From: Natrinema salsiterrestre
GTDB taxonomy: Archaea > Halobacteriota > Halobacteria > Halobacteriales > Natrialbaceae
NCBI RefSeq assembly: GCF_029502005.1
Contig: NZ_JAMQOT010000002.1
Location: 726,898 to 790,897 of the forward strand
Direction of reading: 5' to 3'
DNA length: 64,000 nucleotides
The notes below the pieces were generated by a model. It saw nothing but the letters and a program-made list of their open reading frames with translations. It made no database searches and had not been told where the DNA came from. The position numbers were made by a program, and so were the translations under genes. Positions 50,992-60,309 of this stretch are shown piece by piece (the stretch's first letter is position 1; the number at the start of each line of letters is the position of its first letter).

Positions 50992-51120
50992 ACTCGGAGG
51001 TCGGTCACGCAGCGGAAACCGGTTGGCCCTGCGCTCGCCACCGGCGCGGGGCCGACCATACGTGGGCCACCACCCGGTCCCACCGCGGGTTTCATGACCG
51101 CACGGCCGGGACACTCCGCC

Positions 51121-51858
51121 ATGGACCTCACAACCGCGACGTGGACGGACGTTCGCGACCTCGAGACGGACCTCGCGGTCGTCCCCGTCGGGAGCACGGA
51201 ACAGCACGGTCCGCACGCTCCCCTGGGAACGGACGTACTAACCGCCGAGGCGGTCGCCGACGCCGGTGTCGAGCGGGTCGACCGCGAGGTCGTTCGCGCG
51301 CCGGCGATCTCGGTCGGGATCGCCGAGGAGCACCGCCAGTTCCCCGGGACGATGTGGGTCTCCGAAGACACCTTTCGGGACTACGTCGGCGAGGCCGTCG
51401 CGAGCCTCGCCCACCACGGGTTCGACCGTATCGTCCTCGTCAACGGGCACGGCGGCAACGTCGACGCTCTCCGAGAGATCGGCGGGCGACTCACGCGGGA
51501 CGGCGACGCCTACGTCGTCCCCTTCACCTGGTTCGAAAGCGTCGGCGACCACACCGCCGACATGGGCCACGGCGGCCCCCTCGAGACGGCGCTCCTGCGC
51601 CACTGCGAGCCCGACTCGATTCGCGAGGATCGGATCGACGACGCTCGAGCCGGCGCTGCCGACGGCTGGGGAGAGTGGACGAGTCACGTCAATATGGCCT
51701 ACGACGCGGCGGAATTTACGGAAAACGGGGTCGTCGGCGACCCCGCCGAGGGCGACGCCGAGCGAGGCGAGGAACTGTTCGAGATCGCGTCCGATGCGCT
51801 GGCTCGGCTGCTCGAAGCGGTGGCCGAACGCGACGTGTCACGGCCCGAGGACCGATAG
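51121..51858 (+). CDS. Creatininase-family hydrolase
   Basis: 245 aa. Metal-binding residues of the creatininase fold: Glu and His in VPVGSTEQHGPHAPLGTD, Asp in the same motif, VLVNGHGGNVDALREIGG and Glu in GGPLETALLRH. In archaea one branch (ArfB) deformylates a purine-derived intermediate in riboflavin and F420 biosynthesis; others have unknown amidase activity. Assignment to ArfB is possible but not proved. ATG 51121 follows directly after promoter-like DNA divergent from the DUF5789 gene. Confidence 0.85.
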   Translation: MDLTTATWTDVRDLETDLAVVPVGSTEQHGPHAPLGTDVLTAEAVADAGVERVDREVVRAPAISVGIAEEHRQFPGTMWVSEDTFRDYVGEAVASLAHHGFDRIVLVNGHGGNVDALREIGGRLTRDGDAYVVPFTWFESVGDHTADMGHGGPLETALLRHCEPDSIREDRIDDARAGAADGWGEWTSHVNMAYDAAEFTENGVVGDPAEGDAERGEELFEIASDALARLLEAVAERDVSRPEDR

Positions 51859-51930
51859 CGGCCGATAGTGGTTCGTGCGGCGTTCGACCGCAGCCGCTCG
51901 ACCCGCCGACAGCGAGACGGGATCGACCGG

Positions 51931-52413
51931 TTACTCCTCGTCCTCGTCCTCATCCGGTTCGTCGACTTCGTCCGATGCGTCGGCCTCGTCCGCATCGTCC
52001 GCCGCGTCCGGCTCATCCCCAGGGCCGGCGTCCTGAAGCGTTCCGCGAAGCGCCGGGATCGTCGACGTGAGCTCGCCGACCTGTTCGCCGGCTTCCGAAA
52101 TGTCCGTGATGGCCGCCTCGAGGTCGGCGATCTCTTCCTCGAGATCGTCGGCGTCGTCGAAGGCGTCGGCGCGCTGGCCCATCGTGAACCACTTCTTCGC
52201 GTCGCGGAGGTTCTCCTCGGCGTCGCCGGCCTCGAGCGCCGAGTTGAGTCCATTGAGGACGCCCAGCACGTTGTCGGCGTCGGTGTCCCAGATATCGTCG
52301 GCGTCGGGAAGCGCAGCCCAGGCGTCCGCGAGCGAGGATTCGACGTCCTCGCGCATCTCGTTGGCCGCTTCCCCGAACAGTTCCTCGTCGTCGCCGAGCG
52401 TCGCTTGGCTCAT
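51931..52413 (-). CDS. DUF5790-like acidic protein
   Basis: 160 aa from ATG 52411-52413. EELFGEAANEMREDVESSLA begins a mostly helical domain (to about residue 120). The C-terminal 40 residues are nearly all Asp, Glu and Ala. Matches a haloarchaeal family I recall as DUF5790. The charge and helices suggest a protein- or DNA-associated role, but nothing is established. Confidence 0.82.
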   Translation of the reverse strand: MSQATLGDDEELFGEAANEMREDVESSLADAWAALPDADDIWDTDADNVLGVLNGLNSALEAGDAEENLRDAKKWFTMGQRADAFDDADDLEEEIADLEAAITDISEAGEQVGELTSTIPALRGTLQDAGPGDEPDAADDADEADASDEVDEPDEDEDEE

Positions 52414-52592
52414 GTCACCGTCTTCACGGGCGTCGAGGTTAAAAGGTAGCCCGAAAGTGAAAGTGAAATTAGCCGGGAGCGGATCGATATCCGTCGAACG
52501 GCGGCCAGATTTCGAAAGGAACGTCCTCGGTCGAGTACCGATCGTCGACCAGTCGGGAGCCGCGTCTCGAGCGGTAGTAGCGACGGGTCGCG

Positions 52593-53390
52593 TCAGAAGA
52601 GTCCGAAAAGGAACCCGCTTCCCATGACGACGAGAACGACGGCGGAGACGAGCGGCAGATACGGCGTGTATCTTTCGACCGTCTCCTCGAAATGGTGATA
52701 GCCCGCGATCAGTGCCATCGTGAGACCGACGATGCCGACGACGACCGTGATCGCGTACGCGCTCATCAGTTCGAGACACCGGTTCGATCCGGCACAGAGC
52801 GCGATGATCTCGAACTCCTCCTCGTGTGCGAACCCCAGGACGAACGCGACCCAGGCGATGCCGAGCAAGCCGCGATCGGCGGCCTCCTCGAGGTCGTCGG
52901 TCGAATGCGAATGCGAGTGTGAGTGGGAATCGCCACCGGCGAACGGGACGAATCCTGATAGCCGAGCGAGAACACCTCTCTCCGAGTGGGACTCGTTGTG
53001 CTCGTGGTCTCGATCCGCACGAGCGTGTGTCTCGCCCGCGTGCGAGTGGCCGTGGAAATATTCCCGAATTCCGAGGGCGATGAGGGCGATCCCGGCGACG
53101 ATACTGACCGGCCCGCCGATCCGAACGCCGCCGAGAACGGTGAGCGGTTCGTTGACCTGCGCGAGGTCGAAGTACGACTTGGCGTAGAAGAACGCGCCGA
53201 CCATCGCGATGCTGCTGATCAGGTGGCCGATCCCGATGAGGAGACTCGCTGCCAGCCCGTATATCCACTTGTTAGCCTGATCCAGGGCGTACGCGGCGGC
53301 GATCGGCCACCCGTGACCCGGCTCGATACCGTGAACCGCCCCGAGTGCGATCGCGCCGAGGAGCAGCCCGGACACGTCCGTCCCGATCAT
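52593..53390 (-). CDS. NicO-family nickel/cobalt transporter
   Basis: 265 aa, six predicted helices. GAVHGIEPGHGWPIAAAYAL carries the HxxxxxH pattern of the NicO/RcnA family near the N-terminus. A long hydrophilic loop is rich in His (HGHSHAGETHARADRDHEHN, HSHSHSHS), able to bind Ni or Co. Divergently oriented 110 bp from a NikR-like gene, which predicts that the transporter is under nickel control. Whether it imports or exports is not decided by sequence. Confidence 0.92.
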   Translation of the reverse strand: MIGTDVSGLLLGAIALGAVHGIEPGHGWPIAAAYALDQANKWIYGLAASLLIGIGHLISSIAMVGAFFYAKSYFDLAQVNEPLTVLGGVRIGGPVSIVAGIALIALGIREYFHGHSHAGETHARADRDHEHNESHSERGVLARLSGFVPFAGGDSHSHSHSHSTDDLEEAADRGLLGIAWVAFVLGFAHEEEFEIIALCAGSNRCLELMSAYAITVVVGIVGLTMALIAGYHHFEETVERYTPYLPLVSAVVLVVMGSGFLFGLF

Positions 53391-53461
53391 GGATAATTGC
53401 GTGTTTGTGTATCAGAAACAGCCGCTATAGGGGTTGTTAATACCGAAACGGGGGAACGATC

Positions 53462-53500
53462 ATACGAGATCTCTTGTATCGGTACGACGAACCCGTTCGT
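53462..53500. promoter_or_regulatory. Two dyads in the NicO-NikR intergenic region
   Basis: ATAC-N10-GTAT (53462-53479), with GAGATCTC in the middle, and ACGAAC-CC-GTTCGT (53487-53500), ending at the base before the NikR ATG. Both are perfect inverted repeats. They are candidate NikR operators, self-regulating and also controlling the divergent transporter. A TTAATAC stretch further left (about 53439-53445) may be the TATA box. Not comparable base by base with the bacterial NikR consensus. Confidence 0.45.
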
Positions 53501-53896
53501 ATGCGAACGAGTTTCAATATTCCCGACGAGATCGTCGAGGAGTTCGACCGCGTCTGGGCCGACGAAGGAATCGAGAACCGCTCGCGGGCAGTGCGAGAGG
53601 CGATGTCGGAGTACATCGAATCGCACTCGAGGCTCGAGGAACGGGCCGGCGAGATCGTCGCGCTCGTCGGCTTCGACTATCGCCACCACGAGGTGATCGG
53701 CGAACTCCACGCCGTCCAGCACGACTATCAGGACGTGATCCAGAGCACGAGCCACACCCATCAGGGCGAGTGGTGTCTCGAGTCGCTGTTCTGCCGCGGG
53801 GACGCCGAACAGGTGCGCGAACTGACCTACCGGCTCCGGGATTTCGACGGCGTGCAGCGAGTCAAGGTGATGGTCATTCGCGATCCGAGTCCGTAG
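53501..53896 (+). CDS. nikR: NikR-like nickel-responsive regulator
   Basis: 131 aa. An N-terminal ribbon-helix-helix (MRTSFNIPDEIVEEFDRVWA, RSRAVREAMSEYI) is followed by the ACT-like metal-binding domain. Residues matching the high-affinity site are present: His in ELHAVQHDYQD, HxH and Cys in STSHTHQGEWCLESLF. ATG 53501 is preferred over one 27 nt upstream because it opens the RHH strand and adjoins a dyad. Represses or activates metal transport; the divergent NicO gene is the obvious target. Confidence 0.9.
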   Translation: MRTSFNIPDEIVEEFDRVWADEGIENRSRAVREAMSEYIESHSRLEERAGEIVALVGFDYRHHEVIGELHAVQHDYQDVIQSTSHTHQGEWCLESLFCRGDAEQVRELTYRLRDFDGVQRVKVMVIRDPSP

Positions 53897-53933
53897 CGCC
53901 TCCCGTCCGATACGGGGATCGGTCGACGGTCGG

Positions 53934-54299
53934 CTACGCCCGGTCGCGAACGGACTCGAGTCGCATCAGCGGATAGCTGTCCTCCATTTCCATCCGCGTG
54001 ACCACCTCGCGGCCCTCGTAGTCGACGACGATCTCGACGTCGAGGAACCGGCCCGTCAGTTCGGTGTAGTCGGCCGTCGACTCCGCGAGCGCGGCCTCGA
54101 GTTCGTCGATCCGAACGTCGACGGACACCTCGGTACAGTGAGGTTGATTTTCGATCGATTCCTCCATCGCCGTCTCGAGACTCGGCGCGCTGTCGGGCGA
54201 AACGGGCGTGCCCGCGAACTGGTGGTAGAGCGAGCCGAACTTGATGCCCGCCTCGAAGCAGGCGGCTTCGGCGTCCGTGGGTGCCGTGTCCGGTGACAT
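53934..54299 (-). CDS. mptD: Archaeal dihydroneopterin aldolase (MptD)
   Basis: 121 aa from ATG 54297-54299. TDAEAACFEAGIKFGSLYHQ and FAGTPVSPDSAPSLETAMEE with NQPHCTEVSVDVRIDELEAA are typical of MptD, which makes 6-hydroxymethyl-dihydropterin for methanopterin- or folate-type cofactors. The family is about this length. The gene stands alone, convergent with nikR (37-nt gap). Confidence 0.9.
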   Translation of the reverse strand: MSPDTAPTDAEAACFEAGIKFGSLYHQFAGTPVSPDSAPSLETAMEESIENQPHCTEVSVDVRIDELEAALAESTADYTELTGRFLDVEIVVDYEGREVVTRMEMEDSYPLMRLESVRDRA

Positions 54300-54749
54300 G
54301 TGCGAGTGCTCGAGTGCGGTGGGCAAGGGGATTGCGATGCGATCGAGGATCGTGATCGACACGTTGGGTTCTCGCAACGACGAGCGTTCTGCGTCCACTG
54401 GCAGCACGGAATCGCCACGCCCTCCCCAACCCATTTCGTCTCGCTGGCGCGAAGCGCCCGTTCGCACGGTTCGCGGGACCGACGGTCCCGCGTATTCTTT
54501 CACTCCTACACCGGAAGACGCGAAGCGTCTTCCGAGCAGTCGCTCGTTGTACTCGCGACGACCACGCACAGTTTCGAGTCGTGGCTCACCGTCGGCTCGC
54601 CGCGACTCAGCGCGCGCCACGGCATAGCGGACTATCGGTCGAGAACGATCCGTGAGTGTCGTCGAGCCTCCGAGAGGCGCGTGCCACCACCGCCCGTACC
54701 GATGCGGAACCGCATGGTACTTATCGACGCTTTCCCTTCCACCGAACGA
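54300..54749. other. Gene-free region with several strong hairpins
   Basis: 450 bp between divergent genes. Perfect stem-loops: GGCGC/GCGCC (54446-54458), CGCGGGACC/GGTCCCGCG (54472-54492, loop GAC) followed by TATTCTTTC, and GGAAGACG/CGTCTTCC (54512-54532). Terminator-like structures are odd here because no gene ends at this place. The azf promoter (TACTTATCG, about 54717-54725) lies at the right end. Confidence 0.5.
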
Positions 54750-55523
54750 ATGGCACAGTCAGTCCTGCTCACGGGGGCTGCGGGGCGGGTCGGAGAGGCC
54801 ATCCTCGAGGGCCTCGCTGAGGAGCACGAGTGGCGGTTACTGGACCGCGACCCGCCGACGGAGGACCAGCCGGGTGAGTTCGTCGTCGCGGATATCACCG
54901 ACGAGGACGCCGTCCGCGAGGCGATGGAGGAGATCGACGTCGTCGTCCACCTCGCGGGCGACCCCCGCCCCGAAGCGCCGTGGGACAGCGTCTTGACCAA
55001 CAACATCGACGGCACGCAGACCGTTTTCGAGGCCGCGGTCGACGCGGGCGTCGAGAAAGTCGTCTTCGCCTCGTCGAACCACGCCGTCGGAAACTACGAG
55101 ACCGACGATCGGACGCCGGACATGTACCGCGAACACGACGAGTATCTGCTCGACGGCACCGAGCTCCCCCGACCAAGCAACCTCTACGGCGTCTCGAAGG
55201 CCGCCGGCGAGACGCTGGGCCGCTACTACCACGACGAACACGACATCTCGGTCGTCTGCGTCCGTATCGGCAACCTCACCGAAGGCCACCCGCCGATCGA
55301 CTACGAACGCGGGCAGGCGATGTGGCTCTCCTACCGGGACTGTGCGCACCTGTTCGATCGCTGTATCCGCGCCGACTACGACTACGAGATCGTCTACGGC
55401 ATCTCCGACAACGACCGGAAGTACTACTCGCTCGAGCGCGCCCGCGACGCGCTCGGGTACGACCCGCGGGACAACTCCGCGTACTACGACGGCGAGGACC
55501 GGGTCGTCGAACCGGATCCCTGA
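54750..55523 (+). CDS. azf: NAD-dependent glucose-6-phosphate dehydrogenase, Azf type
   Basis: 257 aa SDR/epimerase-fold enzyme. Motifs: VLLTGAAGRVGEAILEGLAE (NAD binding), VVHLAGDPRPEAPWDSVL, VFASSNHAVGNYETDD and YGVSKAAGETLGRYY with the catalytic Tyr and Lys. These match the haloarchaeal Azf of the oxidative pentose phosphate route. ATG 54750 is supported by a TATA-like TACTTATCG about 28 nt upstream. Transfers hydride from glucose-6-phosphate to NAD+. Confidence 0.93.
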   Translation: MAQSVLLTGAAGRVGEAILEGLAEEHEWRLLDRDPPTEDQPGEFVVADITDEDAVREAMEEIDVVVHLAGDPRPEAPWDSVLTNNIDGTQTVFEAAVDAGVEKVVFASSNHAVGNYETDDRTPDMYREHDEYLLDGTELPRPSNLYGVSKAAGETLGRYYHDEHDISVVCVRIGNLTEGHPPIDYERGQAMWLSYRDCAHLFDRCIRADYDYEIVYGISDNDRKYYSLERARDALGYDPRDNSAYYDGEDRVVEPDP

Positions 55524-55619
55524 TAACAGGGGTGTGCCTGCGACGCCGGAGCAGCCGAGAGCCGGCAACCGGCTCGGTCGAGCCGCGATATTTTGTCGCC
55601 GGCCGTCGCAACTGGTTCC

Positions 55620-56591
55620 ATGGAGTACACGACGCTCGGATCGACCGGCATGAAAGTCAGCCGCATCTGTCTCGGCGGCATGAGCTTCGGTACCGGCAGG
55701 GAGTGGATGCTCGAGCCCGAGGAGAGCAAAGAGCTCATCGAGCGCGCGATCGATCTCGGAATCAACTTTTTCGACACGGCGAACGTCTACTCCACGGGTG
55801 AATCCGAGGAGATTCTAGGTGACGCACTCGCTGGTTACGACCGGGATTCGCAGGTCGTCGCGACGAAGGTCTTCGCCGAGATGGATCCCGACAATCCGAA
55901 CGCGAGCGGCCTCTCCCGCAAAGCCATCGAGCAGGAACTCGAGGCGAGCCTCGACCGGCTGGGGATGGACACGATCGACCTCTATCAGACCCACCGATGG
56001 GACTACGACACGCCGATCGAGGAGACCCTCCGCGCCCTCGACGACGCGGTCCGGCGCGGACAGGTGCGCTACGTCGGCACCTCCTCGATGTGGGCCCACC
56101 AGTTCGCCGAGGCGCTGCACACCAGCGAGGCGCTCGGACTCGAGCGCTTCGCGACGATGCAGGACCACTACAACGTCCTCTACCGCGAGGAGGAGCGGGA
56201 GATGTTACCGCTGTGCGACAGGGAGGAGATCGGCGTGATTCCGTGGTCGCCGCTGGCCCGCGGCGTCGCGACTCGACCCCACGAGGAGATCGACTCGACG
56301 ACGCGCGGCCAGACCGACCAGTATCTCGCACAGATGTCGTACCTCCAGGGCGGCGGCGAGGAGATCAACGAACGCGTTCAGGAGCTCGCCGCCGAAAAGG
56401 GCGTCTCGATGGGACAGATATCCCTCGCCTGGCTGTTGCACAAAGAGTGGGTCGACGCCCCGATCGTCGGGACGACCAGCATCGAGCACCTCGAGGACGC
56501 CGTGGAGGCACTCGAGATCGACCTCTCCGACTCGGACATGGAATACCTCGAGGAACCCTACGAACCGCTGCCGGTCGCGGGCCACGAGTGA
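55620..56591 (+). CDS. Aldo/keto reductase, YajO/voltage-gated channel beta-like
   Basis: 323 aa. Tetrad residues in FFDTANVYSTGESEEILG, VATKVFAEM and YQTHRWDYDTPIEET. DHYNVLYREEEREMLPLCDR and the cofactor end PIVGTTSIEHLEDAVEAL are typical of the AKR subgroup near Kv-beta and YajO. It lies 96 nt after azf and may be co-transcribed. Substrate unknown. Confidence 0.93.
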   Translation: MEYTTLGSTGMKVSRICLGGMSFGTGREWMLEPEESKELIERAIDLGINFFDTANVYSTGESEEILGDALAGYDRDSQVVATKVFAEMDPDNPNASGLSRKAIEQELEASLDRLGMDTIDLYQTHRWDYDTPIEETLRALDDAVRRGQVRYVGTSSMWAHQFAEALHTSEALGLERFATMQDHYNVLYREEEREMLPLCDREEIGVIPWSPLARGVATRPHEEIDSTTRGQTDQYLAQMSYLQGGGEEINERVQELAAEKGVSMGQISLAWLLHKEWVDAPIVGTTSIEHLEDAVEALEIDLSDSDMEYLEEPYEPLPVAGHE

Positions 56592-56615
56592 GCGTCGGCT
56601 GCCGGCGAAATCTCC

Positions 56616-57488
56616 TCAAAACAGATCGGTTTCTGCCAGCACTTCGGCGACTCGTTCGACGTGAGCCGCGTGCTCCTCCCCCTCGAGTCCCTGGTACATC
56701 GTCGTGATCGAGAGGTAGTCCGCGCCGAGATCGCGCCAGGCCTGCGCGCGGTCGATCCACTCGTCTTCCTCGTCGGGAACGGCGTACATGCGGCCGCCGA
56801 GTCCGATCTCGTCGGGGTCGCGGCCGGCGTCCTCGGCGTACTCGGAGAGGTCCGCGAGGTGGGCCTCGGCCTCGTCGCCGGGCTGAAACTGGGGTAACCA
56901 GCCGTCCGCGATGCGGGCGACGCGGCGCTTGACCGGTTCGGCCATGCCGCCCATCCAGATCGGAATCGGCTGCTGAACCGGCAGCGGTCGGATACCGGCG
57001 TCCGGAATCTCGTGGAACTCGCCCTCGAACTCGACGAGGTCGTCCGTCCAGAGACGTCGCAGGACGTCCACCTGTTCCTCGATGCGCCGCCCTCGCCGCG
57101 AGAACGCCTCGCCGAGCGCGACGTACTCGGGTTCGTTCCAGCCGACGCCGACCCCCATGCGGAACCGGCCGTCGGTGAACCGATCCAGCTGTGCGGCCTG
57201 CTTCGCGACGAGCGCGGTCTGGCGCTGCGGGAGTACCAGAATGCCAGTCATGAAGGTCAGCTCATCGGTCTGGCCGGCGAGATAGGAGTAGGTGGTCAGG
57301 GGTTCGTGAAACGTACTCTCGTAGTCGTAGGGGCCGTCCCAGTCCTCCCGATCCGGGTTCACGCCGAGGACGTGATCGTACGCCAGCACGTGTTCGTACC
57401 CCGATCCCTCGACCCGTCGGGCGTAGTCGGCTATCGTCTCCGGGTCGTGACCGATCTCGAGTTGGGGAAGTACGGTACCGATTTCCAT
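56616..57488 (-). CDS. LLM-family F420/flavin-dependent oxidoreductase
   Basis: 290 aa. MEIGTVLPQLEIGHDPETIA, GYEHVLAYDHVLGVN, RFRMGVGVGWNEPEYVALGE and PIWMGGMAEPVKRRVARIAD place it in the luciferase-like F420-dependent group (TIGR03619-like). Different subgroup from the Mer-like protein at 10149-11132. Reaction unknown; the flavin or F420 choice is not decided. Convergent with the aldo/keto reductase. Confidence 0.9.
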   Translation of the reverse strand: MEIGTVLPQLEIGHDPETIADYARRVEGSGYEHVLAYDHVLGVNPDREDWDGPYDYESTFHEPLTTYSYLAGQTDELTFMTGILVLPQRQTALVAKQAAQLDRFTDGRFRMGVGVGWNEPEYVALGEAFSRRGRRIEEQVDVLRRLWTDDLVEFEGEFHEIPDAGIRPLPVQQPIPIWMGGMAEPVKRRVARIADGWLPQFQPGDEAEAHLADLSEYAEDAGRDPDEIGLGGRMYAVPDEEDEWIDRAQAWRDLGADYLSITTMYQGLEGEEHAAHVERVAEVLAETDLF

Positions 57489-57556
57489 ACACCGCCTTCG
57501 ACCGGGTCGAACTTGAAAATGTAGCCGTCGCTGAAGCTACGGCGATCGGACGGCAG

Positions 57557-58171
57557 TCAGAACAGTCCCTCCACGTCCTCTTCGCGGGCCCGCCGTCTTC
57601 CGACGTGGTCCATCAATCGCTGGGCGATGATCCCGCGGTTCTCGTCCTCGCGGACGAAATCGAACAGGAGGGTGATGAAGACGCTGTCGTCCTCGCCGTC
57701 CTCGAGATCCTGCCGTGCGTACCGCCGTGCTCGAGCGACCGGCTCGTCGTCGTAGCCGAACTCCTCGGCGAGGACGACCGCCGCGATCGACGTCGCCTCG
57801 AAATCGAGCGACGGCAGCGTCGGCACACTGCCCTCGTGTTCGATCCGCACCGGCGGCCGGCGCTCGAGGAGTTCGGGATCCGCCGCGAGTCGAGACAGGA
57901 ACGACCGAACCGGATCGAGTCGAAGGTCGCGGTAGTCGGCGGGGAGACCAGCGAGGTACTCACCGGCGCTTTCCGCGAGCCCGACGGCCCCTTCCCAGTT
58001 GCGCTCGCGGGCATGGAACACGGCAGCGCTGTACTGGATCAAGCCGTGAAGCAGCCGCTCGTCGTCGCCCCCCGACTCGAGTTCGAGCCAGCGGTCCTCC
58101 CAGGCGTCGTGGGCGGCGTGGTAGTAGCCGTCGTTGAAGACGGCTGCCCCCGCCCGAAGCCGATCGCGCAT
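57557..58171 (-). CDS. DUF309 protein
   Basis: 204 aa from ATG 58169-58171. FNDGYYHAAHDAWEDRWLEL contains the DUF309 signature HxxWE, with LLHGLIQYSAAVFHARERNW and a later helical repeat. The N-terminal half is the DUF309 domain; the C-terminal half (FEATSIAAVVLAEEFGYDDE) is less known. Probably a metal-binding helical bundle. No reaction known. Confidence 0.87.
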   Translation of the reverse strand: MRDRLRAGAAVFNDGYYHAAHDAWEDRWLELESGGDDERLLHGLIQYSAAVFHARERNWEGAVGLAESAGEYLAGLPADYRDLRLDPVRSFLSRLAADPELLERRPPVRIEHEGSVPTLPSLDFEATSIAAVVLAEEFGYDDEPVARARRYARQDLEDGEDDSVFITLLFDFVREDENRGIIAQRLMDHVGRRRAREEDVEGLF

Positions 58172-58393
58172 AGCCGTCGTTGGTGCTCGAGGCTCGAGAA
58201 CGTGACGAAAACGGTGAGTGCCGGATATCCTGCAGGCGGCGACCGGACCCACGGGATGCGAGTGAGACCGGACGGCCACGGACGAGTACCCGACGGAGTC
58301 CGGTGTTCGAGGGTTCGTTCGGCGTGTGGTCTTACCGCGTCTCGGCGGTCGAAAACCAGATCGTCTCTTCTCCACCGCTGCTCGAGGGCGGTG

Positions 58394-59491
58394 TTACGCT
58401 TCGAATCCGTCCTCGAACCGAAATGTGCCGTTGCGTTGGACGACTTCTCCGTCGATCTCGAGGCGGGAGTCCTCGCTGACGTCGGTTATCAGGTCGACGT
58501 GGACGGCCGACTCGTTGCCGGACTCGCCGTCCGGCAGACAGGCGTCGTAGGCCCGTCCGAGCGCCAGATGAACGGTATCGCCCATCTTCTCGTCGAAGAG
58601 GATGTTGTCCGTGTAGCGATCGATTCCGCGATTCATCCCGAGACCGAGTTCGCCGAGTCGACGCGCCCCCTCGTCCGTCTCGAGGATCTCGCCGATCACG
58701 TCCTCACCCGCTTCGGCGTCGTACCCGACGACCTCGCCGTCGGCGAACTCGAGGCGCACGTTCCGGACGGATTCGCCGCGCAACGTCATCGGCACGTCGA
58801 AGGTCACCTCGCCCTCGGTCGCGTAGGGCGCGGTGAAGACCTCACCGCTCGGCAGGTTGTGGGAGTCGTAGGCGACCGAGGCGGCACTGTTGACTGCCGT
58901 CCGACCCTCGATCTGCATTGTGAGGTCGGTGTCGTTCGAAACGAGCCGCACCTCCGAGCCGTCGTCGAGCAGTTCCTTGAGTCGGGCCATCTCGTCGGCC
59001 AGCGCTTCCCAGTCCCTGAGGATGGCGTCGTAGGCGAACGCCTGGTACTCCTCGTAGGCCATGTTGGCCTGCTGGGCCAGCGAGCGCGTCGGGTGGACCG
59101 TCGAAACCCAGCGGGTCCCCAGTCGGGTCTCGCGGATCTCGCTTCTGGCGTTGTTGTACGACCGTCGCTGCTCCCCCGGGACGTCTGCGGTCGCACTCGT
59201 GTTCCGCCCGCCACCGAGCGAGAGGTAGACATCCGCGTTCTCGACCAGTGCGAGTTCGTGGGCCGGGTTCTCGTCGAACTCGCCGTCGTGAGCCCGGAGG
59301 TAGGCCCGCGTGATCTCTCCCGAACCGTAGGTCGCGAGGAGGTTGGCACCCCGCTCACCGAGTTTCTCGGCGACGGCGACCGCCAGTTCGTGAGCGTCCG
59401 GCCCCACCGAGCAAACGACGTCGTCGCCCGCTTCGACGCGAGCGCTCCAGTCGACCAGTACCGCGGCGTGTTCGCGTACGCGCTCGTCCAT
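58394..59491 (-). CDS. M29-family aminopeptidase
   Basis: 365 aa. Conserved blocks of the M29 (AmpS/PepS) family: TVHPTRSLAQQANM, DGSEVRLVSNDTDLTM, NLPSGEVFTAPYATEGEVTF (containing the metal-binding Glu), ELGLGMNRGIDRY and the His in GDTVHLALGRAYD. A cobalt- or zinc-dependent enzyme releasing N-terminal residues from peptides in the cytosol. Upstream of the DUF309 gene on the same strand but 222 nt apart. Confidence 0.93.
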   Translation of the reverse strand: MDERVREHAAVLVDWSARVEAGDDVVCSVGPDAHELAVAVAEKLGERGANLLATYGSGEITRAYLRAHDGEFDENPAHELALVENADVYLSLGGGRNTSATADVPGEQRRSYNNARSEIRETRLGTRWVSTVHPTRSLAQQANMAYEEYQAFAYDAILRDWEALADEMARLKELLDDGSEVRLVSNDTDLTMQIEGRTAVNSAASVAYDSHNLPSGEVFTAPYATEGEVTFDVPMTLRGESVRNVRLEFADGEVVGYDAEAGEDVIGEILETDEGARRLGELGLGMNRGIDRYTDNILFDEKMGDTVHLALGRAYDACLPDGESGNESAVHVDLITDVSEDSRLEIDGEVVQRNGTFRFEDGFEA

Positions 59492-59583
59492 ACGCCTCCC
59501 TCTCGAGCGGGCTACTAAACGCTCCCCGTTCGGAACGCGGCGACGAGGACCTGCTCGCGGAGGCCGTCCCGAGACGCGGCGAA

Positions 59584-60309
59584 TCAGGCAGTCGGTGCGT
59601 CGTCAGTGACCAGTCCCTCGCGCGAGCGCACGACCGAGACGATCGCGTAGACGATCGGCGTGTCGAGGACGGCGATCGCGAGCTTCAGCAGGTACTGGCC
59701 GACCATCAACGAGAGGATGACCGGCGTCGGAAGCACGACACCGACGCCGAGGACGGCGGGCGCGATGGCGAACGCGACCGAGACGAAGATGACGGTATCG
59801 ATCGCCTGACTGCTCGCCGTCGACGCGATATTGCGAAGCCAGAGCTTCTCGGCCCCGGTGTACTCCCGAATGCGGTGGAACACGATCACGTCCCAGTTCT
59901 GGCTGACGAGATAGGCCAGCAGGCTCCCGAGAACCACGTTCGTCGACGCGCCGAGCACCGTCTCGAACGCGCCGGGATCGACGCTCGAGGCGGCGGCCGG
60001 CGCAGCGATCGTCGACCAGACGAGCGCGAGGACGACGAAGTTGAGGACGAACCCCACGTTGACGACGACCTGACCCGCTCGACGGCCGTAGAGCTCGGTA
60101 TAGCAATCGCTCGCGAGGAACGTCAACGCGTACGCGAGTGCCGCACCTGGCAACGCGAGCCGTGCGCCCGCGACCGGGAGCGCGAACGGGAGTTCGAACG
60201 CCAGTACCTTCGACGCGGTCAACTGCGCCGTCACGAGCGCCGTCACGAAGAGACCGATCAGCGCGACCTGTGCGACTGTCGGTCCGGTGTGAGACTGCCG
60301 CTGACTCAT
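59584..60309 (-). CDS. Queuosine-precursor-type transporter (VUT/YhhQ family)
   Basis: 241 aa, about six helices. FLASDCYTELYGRRAGQVVV and VSQNWDVIVFHRIREYTGAE are the family's conserved motifs, as in YhhQ, which takes up preQ0/preQ1. In archaea the likely use is salvage of preQ0 or related bases for archaeosine in tRNA. The N-terminus MSQRQSHTGPTVAQ precedes the first helix. Monocistronic. Confidence 0.92.
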   Translation of the reverse strand: MSQRQSHTGPTVAQVALIGLFVTALVTAQLTASKVLAFELPFALPVAGARLALPGAALAYALTFLASDCYTELYGRRAGQVVVNVGFVLNFVVLALVWSTIAAPAAASSVDPGAFETVLGASTNVVLGSLLAYLVSQNWDVIVFHRIREYTGAEKLWLRNIASTASSQAIDTVIFVSVAFAIAPAVLGVGVVLPTPVILSLMVGQYLLKLAIAVLDTPIVYAIVSVVRSREGLVTDDAPTA

